Shown one piece after another: positions 37,701-51,880 of a stretch of DNA of 64,000 bases. The notes beneath the pieces are model-generated. The model was not told the DNA's origin. It saw only the letters and a program-made list of their open reading frames with translations, and did no database searches. The translations under genes and the position numbers were made by a program. The stretch spans positions 1 through 64,000 of the forward strand of contig MBPM02000198.1 of NCBI GenBank assembly GCA_001695595.3. Direction: 5' to 3'. This DNA comes from Plasmopara viticola (Eukaryota > Oomycota > Peronosporomycetes > Peronosporales > Peronosporaceae). How positions within the stretch are numbered: position 1 is the stretch's first letter; every line of letters begins with the position of its first letter.

Positions 37701-40700
37701 TTTACAAGAGCGATTGTGCGCTAAGTTATGTCTATATTGCGTCTGTATACGTCCAGAATGATAGAAAAAACGTTTCTATGGCCGATCATCATCTCTGTAC
37801 TTCACATGAGCGATTATACGTCTAGTTGTTTCTTAATTGCATCTGCACACGTCGAGAATGATAGGAAGGACGTATCTATGGCCGAACATGATCTTAGAAC
37901 TATTAAAGAGCGAATAGACGATTAGTTGCGGGTCTATCGCATCTGCGGACGTCTAGAATGATAGATGGGACGTATCCATGACCATACATCATCTATGTAC
38001 TTCTCCAGAGCGAATATGCGCTAAGTTATGGCTCTATTGCGTCTGTACATGTCAAGAAGAAAAGAAAGGACGTAACTATGGCCGATCATCACCTCAGCAC
38101 TTCACATGAGCGATTATACGTTTGGAGGTATCTTATTTGCGTCTGCACACGTCTAGAATGAGAGAAAGGACGTATCTATGGTCGTACATGATCTCAGCGC
38201 TTCAAAAAAGCGAATAATAGCTTTGGTCCGGCTCTATTGCATCTGCGTACGTCTAGAATGATAGATGGGACGGAGCCATGATCATACATCATCTCAGCGC
38301 TTCACCAGAGCGAATGTGCGCTATATTATGTCTCTATTGCGTCTGTATACGTCTAGAATGATAGAAAGGACGTTTCTATGGCCGATCATCACCTCTGTAC
38401 TTCACATGAGCGATTATACGTCTAGTTGTTTCTTAATTGCATCTGCACACGTCTAGAATGATAGAAAGGACGTATCTAAGGCCGTATTTGATCTCAGCAC
38501 TTTTAAAGAGCGAATAAACGCTTAGTTGCGGCTCTATCGCATCTGCGGACGTCTAGAATGATAGATGGGACGTACCCATGACAATACATCATCTATGCGC
38601 TTCACCAGAGCGAATATGCGCTAAGGTATGTATCTATTGCGTCTGTACATGTCTAGAATAATAGAAAGGACGTAACTATGGCCGATCATCACCTCAGCAC
38701 TTCATATGAGCATTTATACGTTTAATTGTACCTTTATTGCGTCTGCACACGTCTAGAATGATAGAAAGGACGTATCTATGGTCGTACATGATCTCAGCGC
38801 TTCTTAAGCGCAAATAAACGCTTAGTTGCGGCTCTATCGCATCTGCGTACGTCTACAATGATAGATAGGACGTATACATGACCATACATCATCTAAGCAC
38901 TTTACAAGAGCGAATGTGCACTAAGTTATGTCTCTATTGCGTCTGTATACCTCTAAAACGATAGACAGGACGTATCTATGGCCGAGCATCACCTCAGCAC
39001 TTCCCATGAGCGATTATACGCTTAGTTGTTTCTTAATTGCGTCTGCACACGTGTATAATGATAGAAAGGACGTATCTATAGCCTTTCATGATCTCAGCAC
39101 TTTTAGAGCGAATAAGCGCTTAGTTGCGGCTTTATCGCATCTGCCTACGTCTAGAATGATAGATGGACCGTATCCATGACCATACATCATCTTAGCGCTT
39201 CACCAGAGCGTATATGCGCTAAGTTATGCCTCTATTGCGTCTGTACATGTCTAGAATGATAGAAAACACGTTTCTATGGCCGATCATCACCTCAGCTTTT
39301 CACATGAGCGATTATACGCTTAGTTAATTGTGTCTGCACACGTCTAGAATAATAGAAAGGACGGATTTATGGCCGTACATGATCTCAGCACTTCTAAAGA
39401 GCGAATAAACGCTTTGTTGCGGCTTGATCGCATCTGCGTACGTCTAGAATGATAGTTAGGACGTATCCATGACCATACATCATCTAAGCACTTTACAAGA
39501 GCTAATATGCGCTAAGTTATGGCTCTATTGCGTCTGTACATGTTTAAAATAATAGAAGGGACGTAACTATGGCCGATCATCACCTCAGCTATTCACATGT
39601 GCGATTATACGCTTACTTGTTTCTTATTTGGTTCTTCACACGTCTAGAAACATAGAAAGGACGGATTTATGGCCGTACATGATCTTAGCACTTTTAGAGA
39701 GCGAATAAACGCTTAGTTGCGGCTCTATCGCATCTGCGTACGTCTAGATTGATAAATGGGACGTATCCATGACAATACATCATCTAAGCACTTTACAAGA
39801 GCGAATGTGCGCTAGGTGATGTCTCTATTGCGTCTGTATACGTCCAGAATGATAGAAAGGACGTTTTTATTGCCGATCATCACCTCTGTACATTACACGA
39901 GCGATTATACGTCTAGTTGTTTCTTAATTGCATCTGCACACGTCTAGAATGATAGAAAGGACGTATCTAAGGCCTTACATGATCTCAGCACTTTTAAAGA
40001 GCGAATAAGCGCTTTGTTGCGGCTTGATCGCATCTGCGTACGTCTAGAATGATAGATAGGACGTATACACGACCATACATCATCTATGCGCTTTACCAGA
40101 GCGAATATGCGCTAAGGTATGTATCTATTGCGTCTGTACATGTCTAGAATAATAGAAAGGACGTAATTATGGCCGATCATCACCTCAGCACTTCATTTGA
40201 GCGATTATTCGTTTAATTGTACCTTAATTGCGTCTGCACACGTCTAGAATGATAGAAAGGACGTATCAAAGGTCGTACAGGATCTCAGCGCTTCTTAAGG
40301 GCGAAAAAACGCTTAGTTGCGGCTCTACCGCATCTGCGTACGTCTACAATGATAGATAGGACGTATACATGACCATACATCATCTAAGCACTTTACAAGA
40401 GCGAATGTGCACTAAGTTATGTCTCTATTGCATCTGTAAACCTCTAAAACGATAGAAAGGACGTTTCTATGGCCGAGCATCACCTCAGCACTTCCCATGA
40501 GCGATTATACGCTTAGTTGTTTCTTAATTGCGTCTGCACACGTGTATAATGATAGAAAGGACGTATCTATAGCCTTTCATGATCTCAGCACTTTTAGAGC
40601 GAATAAGCGCTTAGTTGCGGCTTTATCGCATCTGCCTACGTCTAGAATGATAGATGGACCGTATCCATGACCATACATCATCTTAGCGCTTCACCAGAGC

Positions 40701-43195
40701 GTATATGCGCTAAGTTATGCCTCTATTGCGTCTGTACATGTCTAGAATGATAGAAAACACGTTTCTATGGCCGATCATCACCTCAGCTTTTCACATGAGC
40801 GATTATACGCTTAGTTGCTTCTTGATTGTGTCTGTACACGTCTAGAATAATAGAAAGGACGGATTTATGGCCGTACATGATCTCAGCACTTCTAAAGAGC
40901 GAATAAACGCTTTGTTGCGGCTTGATCGCATCTGCGTACGTCTAGAATGATAGTTAGGACGTATCCATGACCATACATCATCTAAGCACTTTACAAGAGC
41001 TAATATGCGCTAAGTTATGGCTCTATTGCGTCTGTACATGTTTAAAATAATAGAAGGGACGTAACTATGGCCGATCATCACCTCAGCTATTCACATGTGC
41101 GATTATACGCTTACTTGTTTCTTATTTGGTTCTTCACACGTCTAGAAACATAGAAAGGACGGATTTATGGCCGTACATGATCTTAGCACTTTTAGAGAGC
41201 GAATAAACGCTTAGTTGCGGCTCTATCGCATCTGCGTACGTCTAGATTGATAAATGGGACGTATCCATGACAATACATCATCTAAGCACTTTACAAGAGC
41301 GAATGTGCGCTAGGTGATGTCTCTATTGCGTCTGTATACGTCCAGAATGATAGAAAGGACGTTTCTATTGCCGATCATCACCTCTGTACTTCACACGAGC
41401 GATTATACGTCTAGTTGTTTCTTAATTGCATCTGCACACGTCTAGAATGATAGAAAGGACGTATCTAAGGCCTTACATGATCTCAGCACTTTTAAAGAGC
41501 GAATAAGCGCTTTGTTGCGGCTTGATCGCATCTGCGTACGTCTAGAATGATAGATAGGACGTATACACGACCATACATCATCTATGCGCTTTACCAGAGC
41601 GAATATGCGCTAAGGTATGTATCTATTGCGTCTGTACATGTCTAGAATAATAGAAAGGACGTAATTATGGCCGATCATCACCTCAGCACTTCATTTGAGC
41701 GATTATTCGTTTAATTGTACCTTAATTGCGTCTGCACACGTCTAGAATGATAGAAAGGACGTATCTAAGGTCGTACATGATCTCAGCGCTTCTTAAGGGC
41801 GAATAAACGCTTAGTTGCGGCTCTACCGCATCTGCGTACGTCTACAATGATAGATAGGACGTATACATGACCATACATCATCTAAGCACTTTACAAGAGC
41901 GAATGTGCACTAAGTTATGTCTCTATTGCATCTGTAAACCTCTAAAACGATAGAAAGGACGTTTCTATGGCCGAGCATCACCTCAGCACTTCCCATGAGC
42001 GATTATACGCTTAGTTGTTTCTTAATTGCGTCTGCACGCGTGTAGAATGATAGAAAGGACGTATCTATGGCCGTATATGATCTCAGCACTTTTAAAGAGC
42101 GAATAAGCGCTTAGTTGCGGCTATATCGCATCTGCCTACGTCTAGAATGATAGATGATACGTATCCATGACCATACATCATCTTAGCGCTTCACCAGAGC
42201 GAATATGCGCTAAGTTATGTCTCTATTGCGTCTGTACATGTCTAGAATGATAGAAAACACGTTTCTATGGCCGATCATCACCTCAGCTATTCACATGAGC
42301 GATTATACGTTTAGTTGTTTCTTAATTGTGTCTGCACACGTCTAGATTAATAGAAAGGACGGCTTTATGGCCGTACATGATCTCAGCACTTTAAAAGAGC
42401 GAATAAACGCTTTGTTGCGGCTTGATCGCATCTGCGTACGTCAAAAATAATAGTTAGGATGTATCCATGACCATACATCATCTAAGCACTTTACAAGAGC
42501 TAATATGCACTAAGTTATGTCTCTATTGCGTCTGTACATGTCTAGAATGATAGAAAACACGTTTCTATGGCCGATCATCACCTCAGCTATTCACATGAGC
42601 GATTATACGTTTAGTTGTTTCTTAATTGTGTCTGCACACGTCTAGATTAATAGAAAGGACGGATTTATGGCCGTACATGATCTCAGCACTTTTAAAGAGC
42701 GAATAAACGCTTTGTTGCGGCTTGATCGCATCTGCGTACGTCTAGAATGATAGTTAGGATGTATCCATGACCATACATCATCCAAGCACTTTACAACAGC
42801 GAATGTGCACTAAGTTATGTCTCTATTGCGTCTGTATACCTCTAAGACGATAGAAAGGACGTTTCTATGGCCGAGCATCACCTCAGCACTTCTCATGAGC
42901 GATTATACGTCTAGTTGTTTCTTAATTGCGTCTGCACACGTGTAGAATGATAGAAAGGACGTATCTATGGCCTTTCATGATCTCAGCACTTTTAAAGAGC
43001 GAAAAGGCGCTTAGTTGCGGCTATATCGCATCTGCCTACGTCTAGATTGATAGATGATACGTATCCATGACCATGCATCATCTTAGCGCTTCACCAGAGC
43101 GAATATGCGCTAAGTTATGCCTCTATTGCGTCTGTACATGTCTAGAAAAATAGAAGGGACGTTACTATGGCCGATCATCACCTCAGCTTTTCACA
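37205..43195 (+). repeat. 4.5-kb super-repeat, copy 1 (enlarged to 6.0 kb)
   Basis: The first part matches copy 2 at an offset of 5,989 bp. Encoded peptide shadows at 37,728 and 43,717, and at 38,265 and 44,254, are identical. After 42,000 the offset is about 4,497-4,500 bp. The 1.5-kb difference is an extra tandem unit at about 38.6-41.6 kb. The basic period equals 15 HORs, or 45 monomers. Confidence 0.88.
38570..42040 (+). repeat. 1.5-kb tandem unit (five HORs) inside copy 1
   Basis: Landmarks recur every 1,491-1,500 bp: CTCTAAAACGATAG near 38,950, 40,442 and 41,940, and CAAGAGCTAATATGCGC near 39,488 and 40,986. The first unit has lost about 8 bp in a C monomer near 39,325 (TAGTTAATTG). 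Copies 2 and 3 of the large super-repeat keep only one such unit, so the number of 1.5-kb units differs between large copies. Confidence 0.85.
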
Positions 43196-46100
43196 TGAGC
43201 GATTATACGCTTAGTTGTTTCTTGATTGTGTCTGCACACGTCTAGAATAATAGAAAGGACGGCTTTATGGCCGTACATGATCTCAGCACTTTTAAAGAGC
43301 GAATAAACGCTTTGTCGCGGCTTGATCGCATCTGCCTACGTCTAGAATGATAGATGATACGTATCCATGACCATACATCATCTTAGCGCTTCACCAGAGC
43401 GAATATGCGCTAAGTTATGTCTCTATTGCGTCTGTACATGTCTAGAAGAAAAGAAAGGACGTAATTTTGGCCGATCATCACCTCAGCACTTCACATGAGC
43501 GATTATACGCTTAGTTGTTTCTTGATTGTGTCTGCACACGTCTAGAATAATAGAAAGGACGGCTTTATGGCCGTACATGATCTCAGCACTTTTAAAGAGC
43601 GAATAAACGCTTTGTTGCGGCTTGATCGCATCTGCGTACGTCTAGAATGATAGTTAGGACGTATCCATGACCATACATCATCTAAGCACTTTACAAGAGC
43701 GATTATGCGCTAAGTTATGTCTATATTGCGTCTGTATACGTCCAGAATGATAGAAAAAACGTTTCTATGGCCGATCATCATCTCTGTACTTCACATGAGC
43801 GATTATACGTCTAGTTGTTTCTTAATTGCATCTGCACACGTCGAGAATGATAGGAAGGACGTATCTATGGCCGAACATGATCTTAGAACTATTAAAGAGC
43901 GAATAGACGATTAGTTGCGGGTCTATCGCATCTGCGGACGTCTAGAATGATAGATGGGACGTATCCATGACCATACATCATCTATGTACTTCTCCAGAGC
44001 GAATATGCGCTAAGTTATGGCTCTATTGCGTCTGTACATGTCTAGAAGAAAAGAAAGGACGTAACTATGGCCGATCATCACCTCAGCACTTCACATGAGC
44101 GATTATACGTTTGGAGGTATCTTATTTGCGTCTGCACACGTCTAGAATGAGAGAAAGGACGTATCTATGGTCGTACATGATCTCAGCGCTTCAAAAAAGC
44201 GAATAATAGCTTTGGTCCGGCTCTATTGCATCTGCGTACGTCTAGAATGATAGATGGGACGGAGCCATGATCATACATCATCTCAGCGCTTCACCAGAGC
44301 GAATGTGCGCTATATTATGTCTCTATTGCGTCTGTATACGTCTAGAATGATAGAAAGGACGTTTCTATGGCCGATCATCACCTCTGTACTTCACATGAGC
44401 GATTATACGTCTAGTTGTTTCTTAATTGCATCTGCACACGTCTAGAATGATAGAAAGGACGTATCTAAGGCCGTATTTGATCTCAGCACTTTTAAAGAGC
44501 GAATAAACGCTTAGTTGCGGCTCTATCGCATCTGCGGACGTCTAGAATGATAGATGGGACGTACCCATGACAATACATCATCTATGCGCTTCACCAGAGC
44601 GAATATGCGCTAAGGTATGTATCTATTGCGTCTGTACATGTCTAGAATAATAGAAAGGACGTAACTATGGCCGATCATCACCTCAGCACTTCATATGAGC
44701 ATTTATACGTTTAATTGTACCTTAATTGCGTCTGCACACGTCTAGAATGATAGAAAGGACGTATCTATGGTCGTACATGATCTCAGCGCTTCTAAAGAGC
44801 GAATAAACGCTTAGTTGCGGCTCTACCGCATCTGCGTACGTCTACAATGATAGATAGGACGTATACATGACCATACATCATCTAAGCACTTTACAAGAGC
44901 GAATGTGCACTAAGTTATGTCTCTATTGCATCTGTAAACCTCTAAAACGATAGACAGGACGTATCTATGGCCGAGCATCACCTCAGCACTTCCATGAGCG
45001 ATTATTCGCTTAGTTGTTTCTTAATTGCGTCTGCACACGTGTATAATGATAGAAAGGACGTATCTATAGCCTTTCATGATCTCAGCACTTTTAGAGCGAA
45101 TAAGCGCTTAGTTGCGGCTTTATCGCATCTGCCTACGTCTAGAATGATAGATGGACCGTATCCATGACCATACATCATCTTAGCGCTTCACCAGAGCGTA
45201 TATGCGCTAAGTTATGCCTCTATTGCGTCTGTACATGTCTAGAATGATAGAAAACACGTTTCTATGGCCGATCATCACCTCAGCTTTTCACATGAGCGAT
45301 TATACGCTTAGTTGCTTCTTGATTGTGTCTGTACACGTCTAGAATAATAGAAAGGACGGATTTATGGCCGTACATGATCTCAGCACTTCTAAAGAGCGAA
45401 TAAACGCTTTGTTGCGGCTTGATCGCATCTGCGTACGTCTAGAATGATAGTTAGGACGTATCCATGACCATACATCATCTAAGCACTTTACAAGAGCTAA
45501 TATGCGCTAAGTTATGGCTCTATTGCGTCTGTACATGTTTAAAATAATAGAAGGGACGTAACTATGGCCGATCATCACCTCAGCTATTCACATGTGCGAT
45601 TATACGCTTACTTGTTTCTTATTTGGTTCTTCACACGTCTAGAAACATAGAAAGGACGGATTTATGGCCGTACATGATCTTAGCACTTTTAGAGAGCGAA
45701 TAAACGCTTAGTTGCGGCTCTATCGCATCTGCGTACGTCTAGATTGATAAATGGGACGTATCCATGACAATACATCATCTAAGCACTTTACAAGAGCGAA
45801 TGTGCGCTAGGTGATGTCTCTATTGCGTCTGTATACGTCCAGAATGATAGAAAGGACGTTTTTATTGCCGATCATCACCTCTGTACATTACACGAGCGAT
45901 TATACGTCTAGTTGTTTCTTAATTGCATCTGCACACGTCTAGAATGATAGAAAGGACGTATCTAAGGCCTTACATGATCTCAGCACTTTTAAAGAGCGAA
46001 TAAGCGCTTTGTTGCGGCTTGATCGCATCTGCGTACGTCTAGAATGATAGATAGGACGTATACACGACCATACATCATCTATGCGCTTTACCAGAGCGAA

Positions 46101-47690
46101 TATGCGCTAAGGTATGTATCTATTGCGTCTGTACATGTCTAGAATAATAGAAAGGACGTAATTATGGCCGATCATCACCTCAGCACTTCATTTGAGCGAT
46201 TATTCGTTTAATTGTACCTTAATTGCGTCTGCACACGTCTAGAATGATAGAAAGGACGTATCAAAGGTCGTACAGGATCTCAGCGCTTCTTAAGGGCGAA
46301 AAAACGCTTAGTTGCGGCTCTACCGCATCTGCGTACGTCTACAATGATAGATAGGACGTATACATGACCATACATCATCTAAGCACTTTACAAGAGCGAA
46401 TGTGCACTAAGTTATGTCTCTAATGCATCTGTAAACCTCTAAAACGATAGAAAGGACGTTTCTATGGCCGAGCATCACCTCAGCACTTCCCATGAGCGAT
46501 TATACGCTTAGTTGTTTCTTAATTGCGTCTGCACGCGTGTAGAATGATAGAAAGGACGTATCTATGGCCGTATATGATCTCAGCACTTTTAAAGAGCGAA
46601 TAAGCGCTTAGTTGCGGCTATATCGCATCTGCCTACGTCTAGAATGATAGATGATACGTATCCATGACCATACATCATCTTAGCGCTTCACCAGAGCGAA
46701 TATGCGCTAAGTTATGTCTCTATTGCGTCTGTACATGTCTAGAATGATAGAAAACACGTTTCTATGGCCGATCATCACCTCAGCTATTCACATGAGCGAT
46801 TATACGTTTAGTTGTTTCTTAATTGTGTCTGCACACGTCTAGATTAATAGAAAGGACGGATTTATGGCCGTACATGATCTCAGCACTTTAAAAGAGCGAA
46901 TAAACGCTTTGTTGCGGCTTGATCGCATCTGCGTACGTCAAAAATAATAGTTAGGATGTATCCATGACCATACATCATCTAAGCACTTTACAAGAGCTAA
47001 TATGCACTAAGTTATGTCTCTATTGCGTCTGTACATGTCTAGAATGATAGAAAACACGTTTCTATGGCCGATCATCACCTTAGCACTTCACAGAGCGATT
47101 ATACGTTAAGTTGTTTCTTAATTGTGTCTGCACACGTCTAGATTAATAGAAAGGACGGATTTATGGCCGTACATGATCTCAGCACTTTTAAAGAGCGAAT
47201 AAACGCTTTGTTGCGGCTTGATCGCATCTGCGTACGTCTAGAATGATAGTTAGGATGTATCCATGACCATACATCATCCAAGCACTTTACAAGAGCGAAT
47301 GTGCACTAAGTTATGTCTCTATTGCGTCTGTATACCTCTAAGACGATAGAAAGGACGTTTCTATGGCCGAGCATCACCTCAGCACTTCCCATGAGCGATT
47401 ATACGTCTAGTTGTTTCTTAATTGCGTCTGCACACGTCTAGAATGATAGAAAGGACGTATCTATGGCCTTTCATGATCTCAGCACTTTTAAAGAGCGAAA
47501 AGGCGCTTAGTTGCGGCTATATCGCATCTGCCTACGTCTAGATTGATAGATGATACGTATCCATGACCATGCATCATCATCTTAGCGCTTCACCAGAGCG
47601 AATATGCGCTAAGTTATGCTCTATTGCGTCTGTACATGTCTAGAAAAATAGAAGGGACGTTACTATGGCCGATCATCACCTCAGCTTTTC
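43195..47690 (+). repeat. 4.5-kb super-repeat, copy 2
   Basis: Contains the same ordered variants as copies 1 and 3. The landmark TCAAAAATAATAG is at 46,938 here and 42,441 in copy 1. Its last part (about 47,080-47,110) carries a local difference, CCTTAGCACTTCACAGAGCG, in place of CCTCAGCTATTCACATGAGC. That is a C variant seen elsewhere in the array, which suggests conversion. Confidence 0.88.
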
Positions 47691-50600
47691 ACATGAGCGA
47701 TTATACGCTTAGTTGTTTCTTAATTGTGTCTGCACACGTCTAGTAAAATAGAAAGGACGGCTTTATGGCCGTAATGATCTCAGCACTTTTAAAGAGCGAA
47801 TAAACGCTTTGTCGCGGCTTGATCGCATCTGCCTACGTCTAGAATGATAGATGATACGTATCCATGACCATACATCATCTTAGCGCTTCACCAGAGCGAA
47901 TATGCGCTAAGTTATGTCTCTATTGCGTCTGTATGTCTAGAAGAAGAAAGGACGTAATTTTGGCCGATCATCACCTCAGCACTTCACATGAGCGATTATA
48001 CGCTTAGTTGTTTCTTGATTGTGTCTGCACACGTCTAGAATAATAGAAAGGACGGCTTTATGGCCGTACATGATCTCAGCACTTTTAAAGAGCGAATAAA
48101 CGCTTTGTTGCGGCTTGATCGCATCTGCGTACGTCTAGAATGATAGTTAGGACGTATATGACCATACATCATCTAAGCACTTTACAAGAGCGATTGTGCG
48201 CTAAGTTATGTCTATATTGCGTCTGTATACGTCCAGAATGATAGAAAAAAGTTTCTATGGCGATCATCATCTCTGTACTTCACATGAGCGATTATACGTC
48301 TAGTTGTTTCTTAATTGCATCTGCACACGTCGAGAATGATAGGAAGGACGTATCTATGGCCGAACATGATCTTAGAACTATTAAAGAGCGAATAGACGAT
48401 TAGTTGCGGGTCTATCGCATCTGCGGACGTCTAGAATGATAGATGGGACGTATCATGACCATACATCATCTATGTACTTCTTCAGAGCGAATATGCGCTA
48501 AGTTATGGCTCTATTGCGTCTGTACATGTCAAGAAGAAAAGAAAGGACGTAACTATGGCCGATCATCACCTCAGCACTTCACATGAGCGATTATACGTTT
48601 GGAGGTATCTTATTTGCGTCTGCACACGTCTAGAATGAGAGAAAGGACGTATCTATGGTCGTACATGATCTCAGCGCTTCAAAAAAGCGAATATAGCTTT
48701 GGTCCGGCTCTATTGCATCTGCGTACGTCTAGAATGATAGATGGGACGGAGCCATGATCATACATCATCTCAGCGCTTCACCAGAGCGAATGTGCGCTAT
48801 ATTATGTCTCTATTGCGTCTGTATACGTCTAGAATGATAGAAAGGACGTTTCTATGGCCGACCTTCACCTCTGTACTTCACATGAGCGATTATACGTCTA
48901 GTTGTTTCTTAATTGCATCTGCACACGTCTAGAATGATAGAAAGGACGTATCTAAGGCCGTATTTGATCTCAGCACTTTTAAAGAGCGAATAAACGCTTA
49001 GTTGCGGCTCTATCGCATCTGCGGACGTCTAGAATGAAAGATGGGACGTACCCATGACAATACATCATCTATGCGCTTCACCAGAGCGAATATGCGCTAA
49101 GGTATGTATCTATTGCGTCTGTACATGTCTAGAATAATAGAAAGGACGTAACTATGGCCGATCATCACCTCAGCACTTCATATGAGCATTTATACGTTTA
49201 ATTGTACCTTAATTGCGTCTGCACACGTCTAGAATGATAGAAAGGACGTATCTATGGTCGTACATGATCTCAGCGCTTCTTAAGCGCAAATAAACGCTTA
49301 GTTGCGGCTCTATCGCATCTGCGTACGTCTACAATGATAGATAGGACGTATACATGACCATACATCATCTAAGCACTTTACAAGAGCAAATGTGCACTAA
49401 GTTATGTCTCTATTGCGTCTGTATACCTCTAAAACGATAGACAGGACGTATCTATGGCCGAGCATCACCTCAGCACTTCCCATGAGCGATTATACGCTTA
49501 GTTGTTTCTTAATTGCGTCTGCACACGTGTATATGATAGAAAGGACGTATCTATAGCCTTTCATGATCTCAGCACTTTTAGAGCGAATAAGCGCTTAGTT
49601 GCGGCTTTATCGCATCTGCCTACGTCTAGAATGATAGATGGACCGTATCCATGACCATCACATCATCTTAGCGTTCACCAGAGCGTATATGCGCTAAGTA
49701 ATGGGTCTATTGCGTCTGTACATGTCTAGAATGATAGAAAACACGTTTCTATGGCCGATCATCACCTCAGCTTTTCACATGAGCGATTATACGCTTAGTT
49801 GCTTCTTGATTGTGTCTGTACACGTCTAGAATAATAGAAAGGACGGATTTATGGCCGTACATGATCTCAGCACTTCTAAAGAGCGAATAAACGCTTTGTT
49901 GCGGCTTGATCGCATCTGCGTACGTCTAGAATGATAGTTAGGACGTATCCATGACCATACATCATCTAAGCACTTTACAAGGGCTAATATGTGCGCTAAG
50001 TTATGGCTCTATTGCGTCTGTACATGTTTAAAATAATAGAAGGGACGTAATATGGCCGATCATCACCTCAGCTATTCACATGTGCGATTATACGCTTACT
50101 TGTTTCTTATTTGGTTCTTCACACGTCTAGAAACATAGAAAGGACGGATTTATGGCCGTACATGATCTTAGCACTTTTAGAGAGAGCGAATAAACGCTTA
50201 ACGCTTAGTTGCGGCTCTATCGCATCTGCGTACGTCTAGATTGATAAAGGACGTATCCATGACAATACATCATCTAAGCACTTTACAAGAGCGAATGTGC
50301 GCTAAGTTATGTCTCTATTGCGTCTGTATACGTCCAGAATGATAGAAAGGACGTTTTATTGGCCGATCATCACCTCTGTACATTACACGAGCGATTATAC
50401 GTCTAGTTGTTTCTTAATTGCATCTGCACACGTCTAGAATGATAGAAAGGACGTATCTAAGGCCTTACATGATCTCAGCACTTTTAAAGAGCGAATAAGC
50501 GCTTTGTTGCGGCTTGATCGCATCTGCGTACGTCTAGAATGATAGATAGACGATACACGACATACATCATCTATGGCTTTACCAGAGCGAATATGCGCTA

Positions 50601-51880
50601 AGGTTATGTATCTATTGCGTCTGTACATGTCTAGAATAATAGAAAGGAGTAACTATGGCCGATCATCACCTCAGCACTTCACATGAGCGATTATACGTTT
50701 AATTGTACCTTAATTGCGTCTGCACACGTCTAGAATGATAGAAAGGACGTATCTAAGGTCGTACATGATCTCAGCGCTTCTTAAGGGCGAAAAAACGCTT
50801 AGTGTGGCGGCTCTAACCGCATCTGCGTACGTCTACAATGATAGATAGGACGTATACATGACCATACATCATCTAAGCACTTTACAAGAGCGAATGTGCA
50901 CTAAGTTATGTCTCTATTGCATCTGTAAACCTCTAAAACGATAGAAAGGACGTTTCTATGGCCGAGCATCACCTCAGCACTTCCCATGAGCGATTATACG
51001 CTTAGTTGTTTCTTAATTGCGTCTGCACGCGTGTAGAATGATAGAAAGGACGTATCTATGGCCGTACATGATCTCAGCACTTTTAAAGAGCGAATAAGCG
51101 CTTAGTTGCGGCTCTATCGCATCTGCGTACGTCTAGAATGATAGATGATACGTATCCATGACCATACATCATCTTAGCGCTTCACCAGAGCGAATATGCG
51201 CTAAGTTATGGGTCTATTGCGTCTGTACATGTCTAGAATGATAGAAAACACGTTTCTATGGCCGATCATCACCTCAGCTATTCACATGAGCGATTATACG
51301 CTTAGTTGTTTCTTAATTGTGTCTGCACACGTCTAGAATAATAGAAAGGACGGATTTATGGCCGTACATGATCTCAGCACTTTTAAAGAGCGAATTAACG
51401 CTTTGATGTGGCTTGATCGCATCTGCGTACGTCTAGAATGATAGTTAGGATGTATCCATGACCATACATCATCTAAGCCTTTACAAGAGCTAATATGCGC
51501 TAAGTTATGTCTCTGTTGCGTCTGTACATGTCTAGAATGATAGAAAACACGTTTCTATGGCCGATCATCACCTCAGCTATTCACATGAGCGATTATACGT
51601 CTAGTTGTTTCTTAATTGTGTCTGCACACGTCTAGAATAATAGAAAGGACGGATTTATGGCCGTACATGATCTCAGCACTTTTAAAGAGCGAATAAACGC
51701 TTTGTTGCGGCTTTATCGCATCTGCCTACGTCTAGATTGATAGATGATACGTATCCATGACCATACATCATCTTAGCGCTTCACCAGAGCGAATATGCGC
51801 TAAGTTATGCTTCTATTGCGTCTGTACATGTCTAGAAAAATAGAAGGGACGTTACTATGGCCGATCATCACCTCAGCTTT
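47690..51880 (+). repeat. 4.5-kb super-repeat, copy 3 (partial, with indels)
   Basis: Follows copy 2 at an offset of about 4,490 bp to roughly 51,880, where it leaves the shared order. Unlike copies 1 and 2 it carries many one- to three-base indels, for example GTATATGACC for GTATCCATGACC near 48,154, GCGAATATAGC near 48,688 and CATCACATCATC near 49,658. The monomer order is otherwise the same up to 51 kb. Confidence 0.85.
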
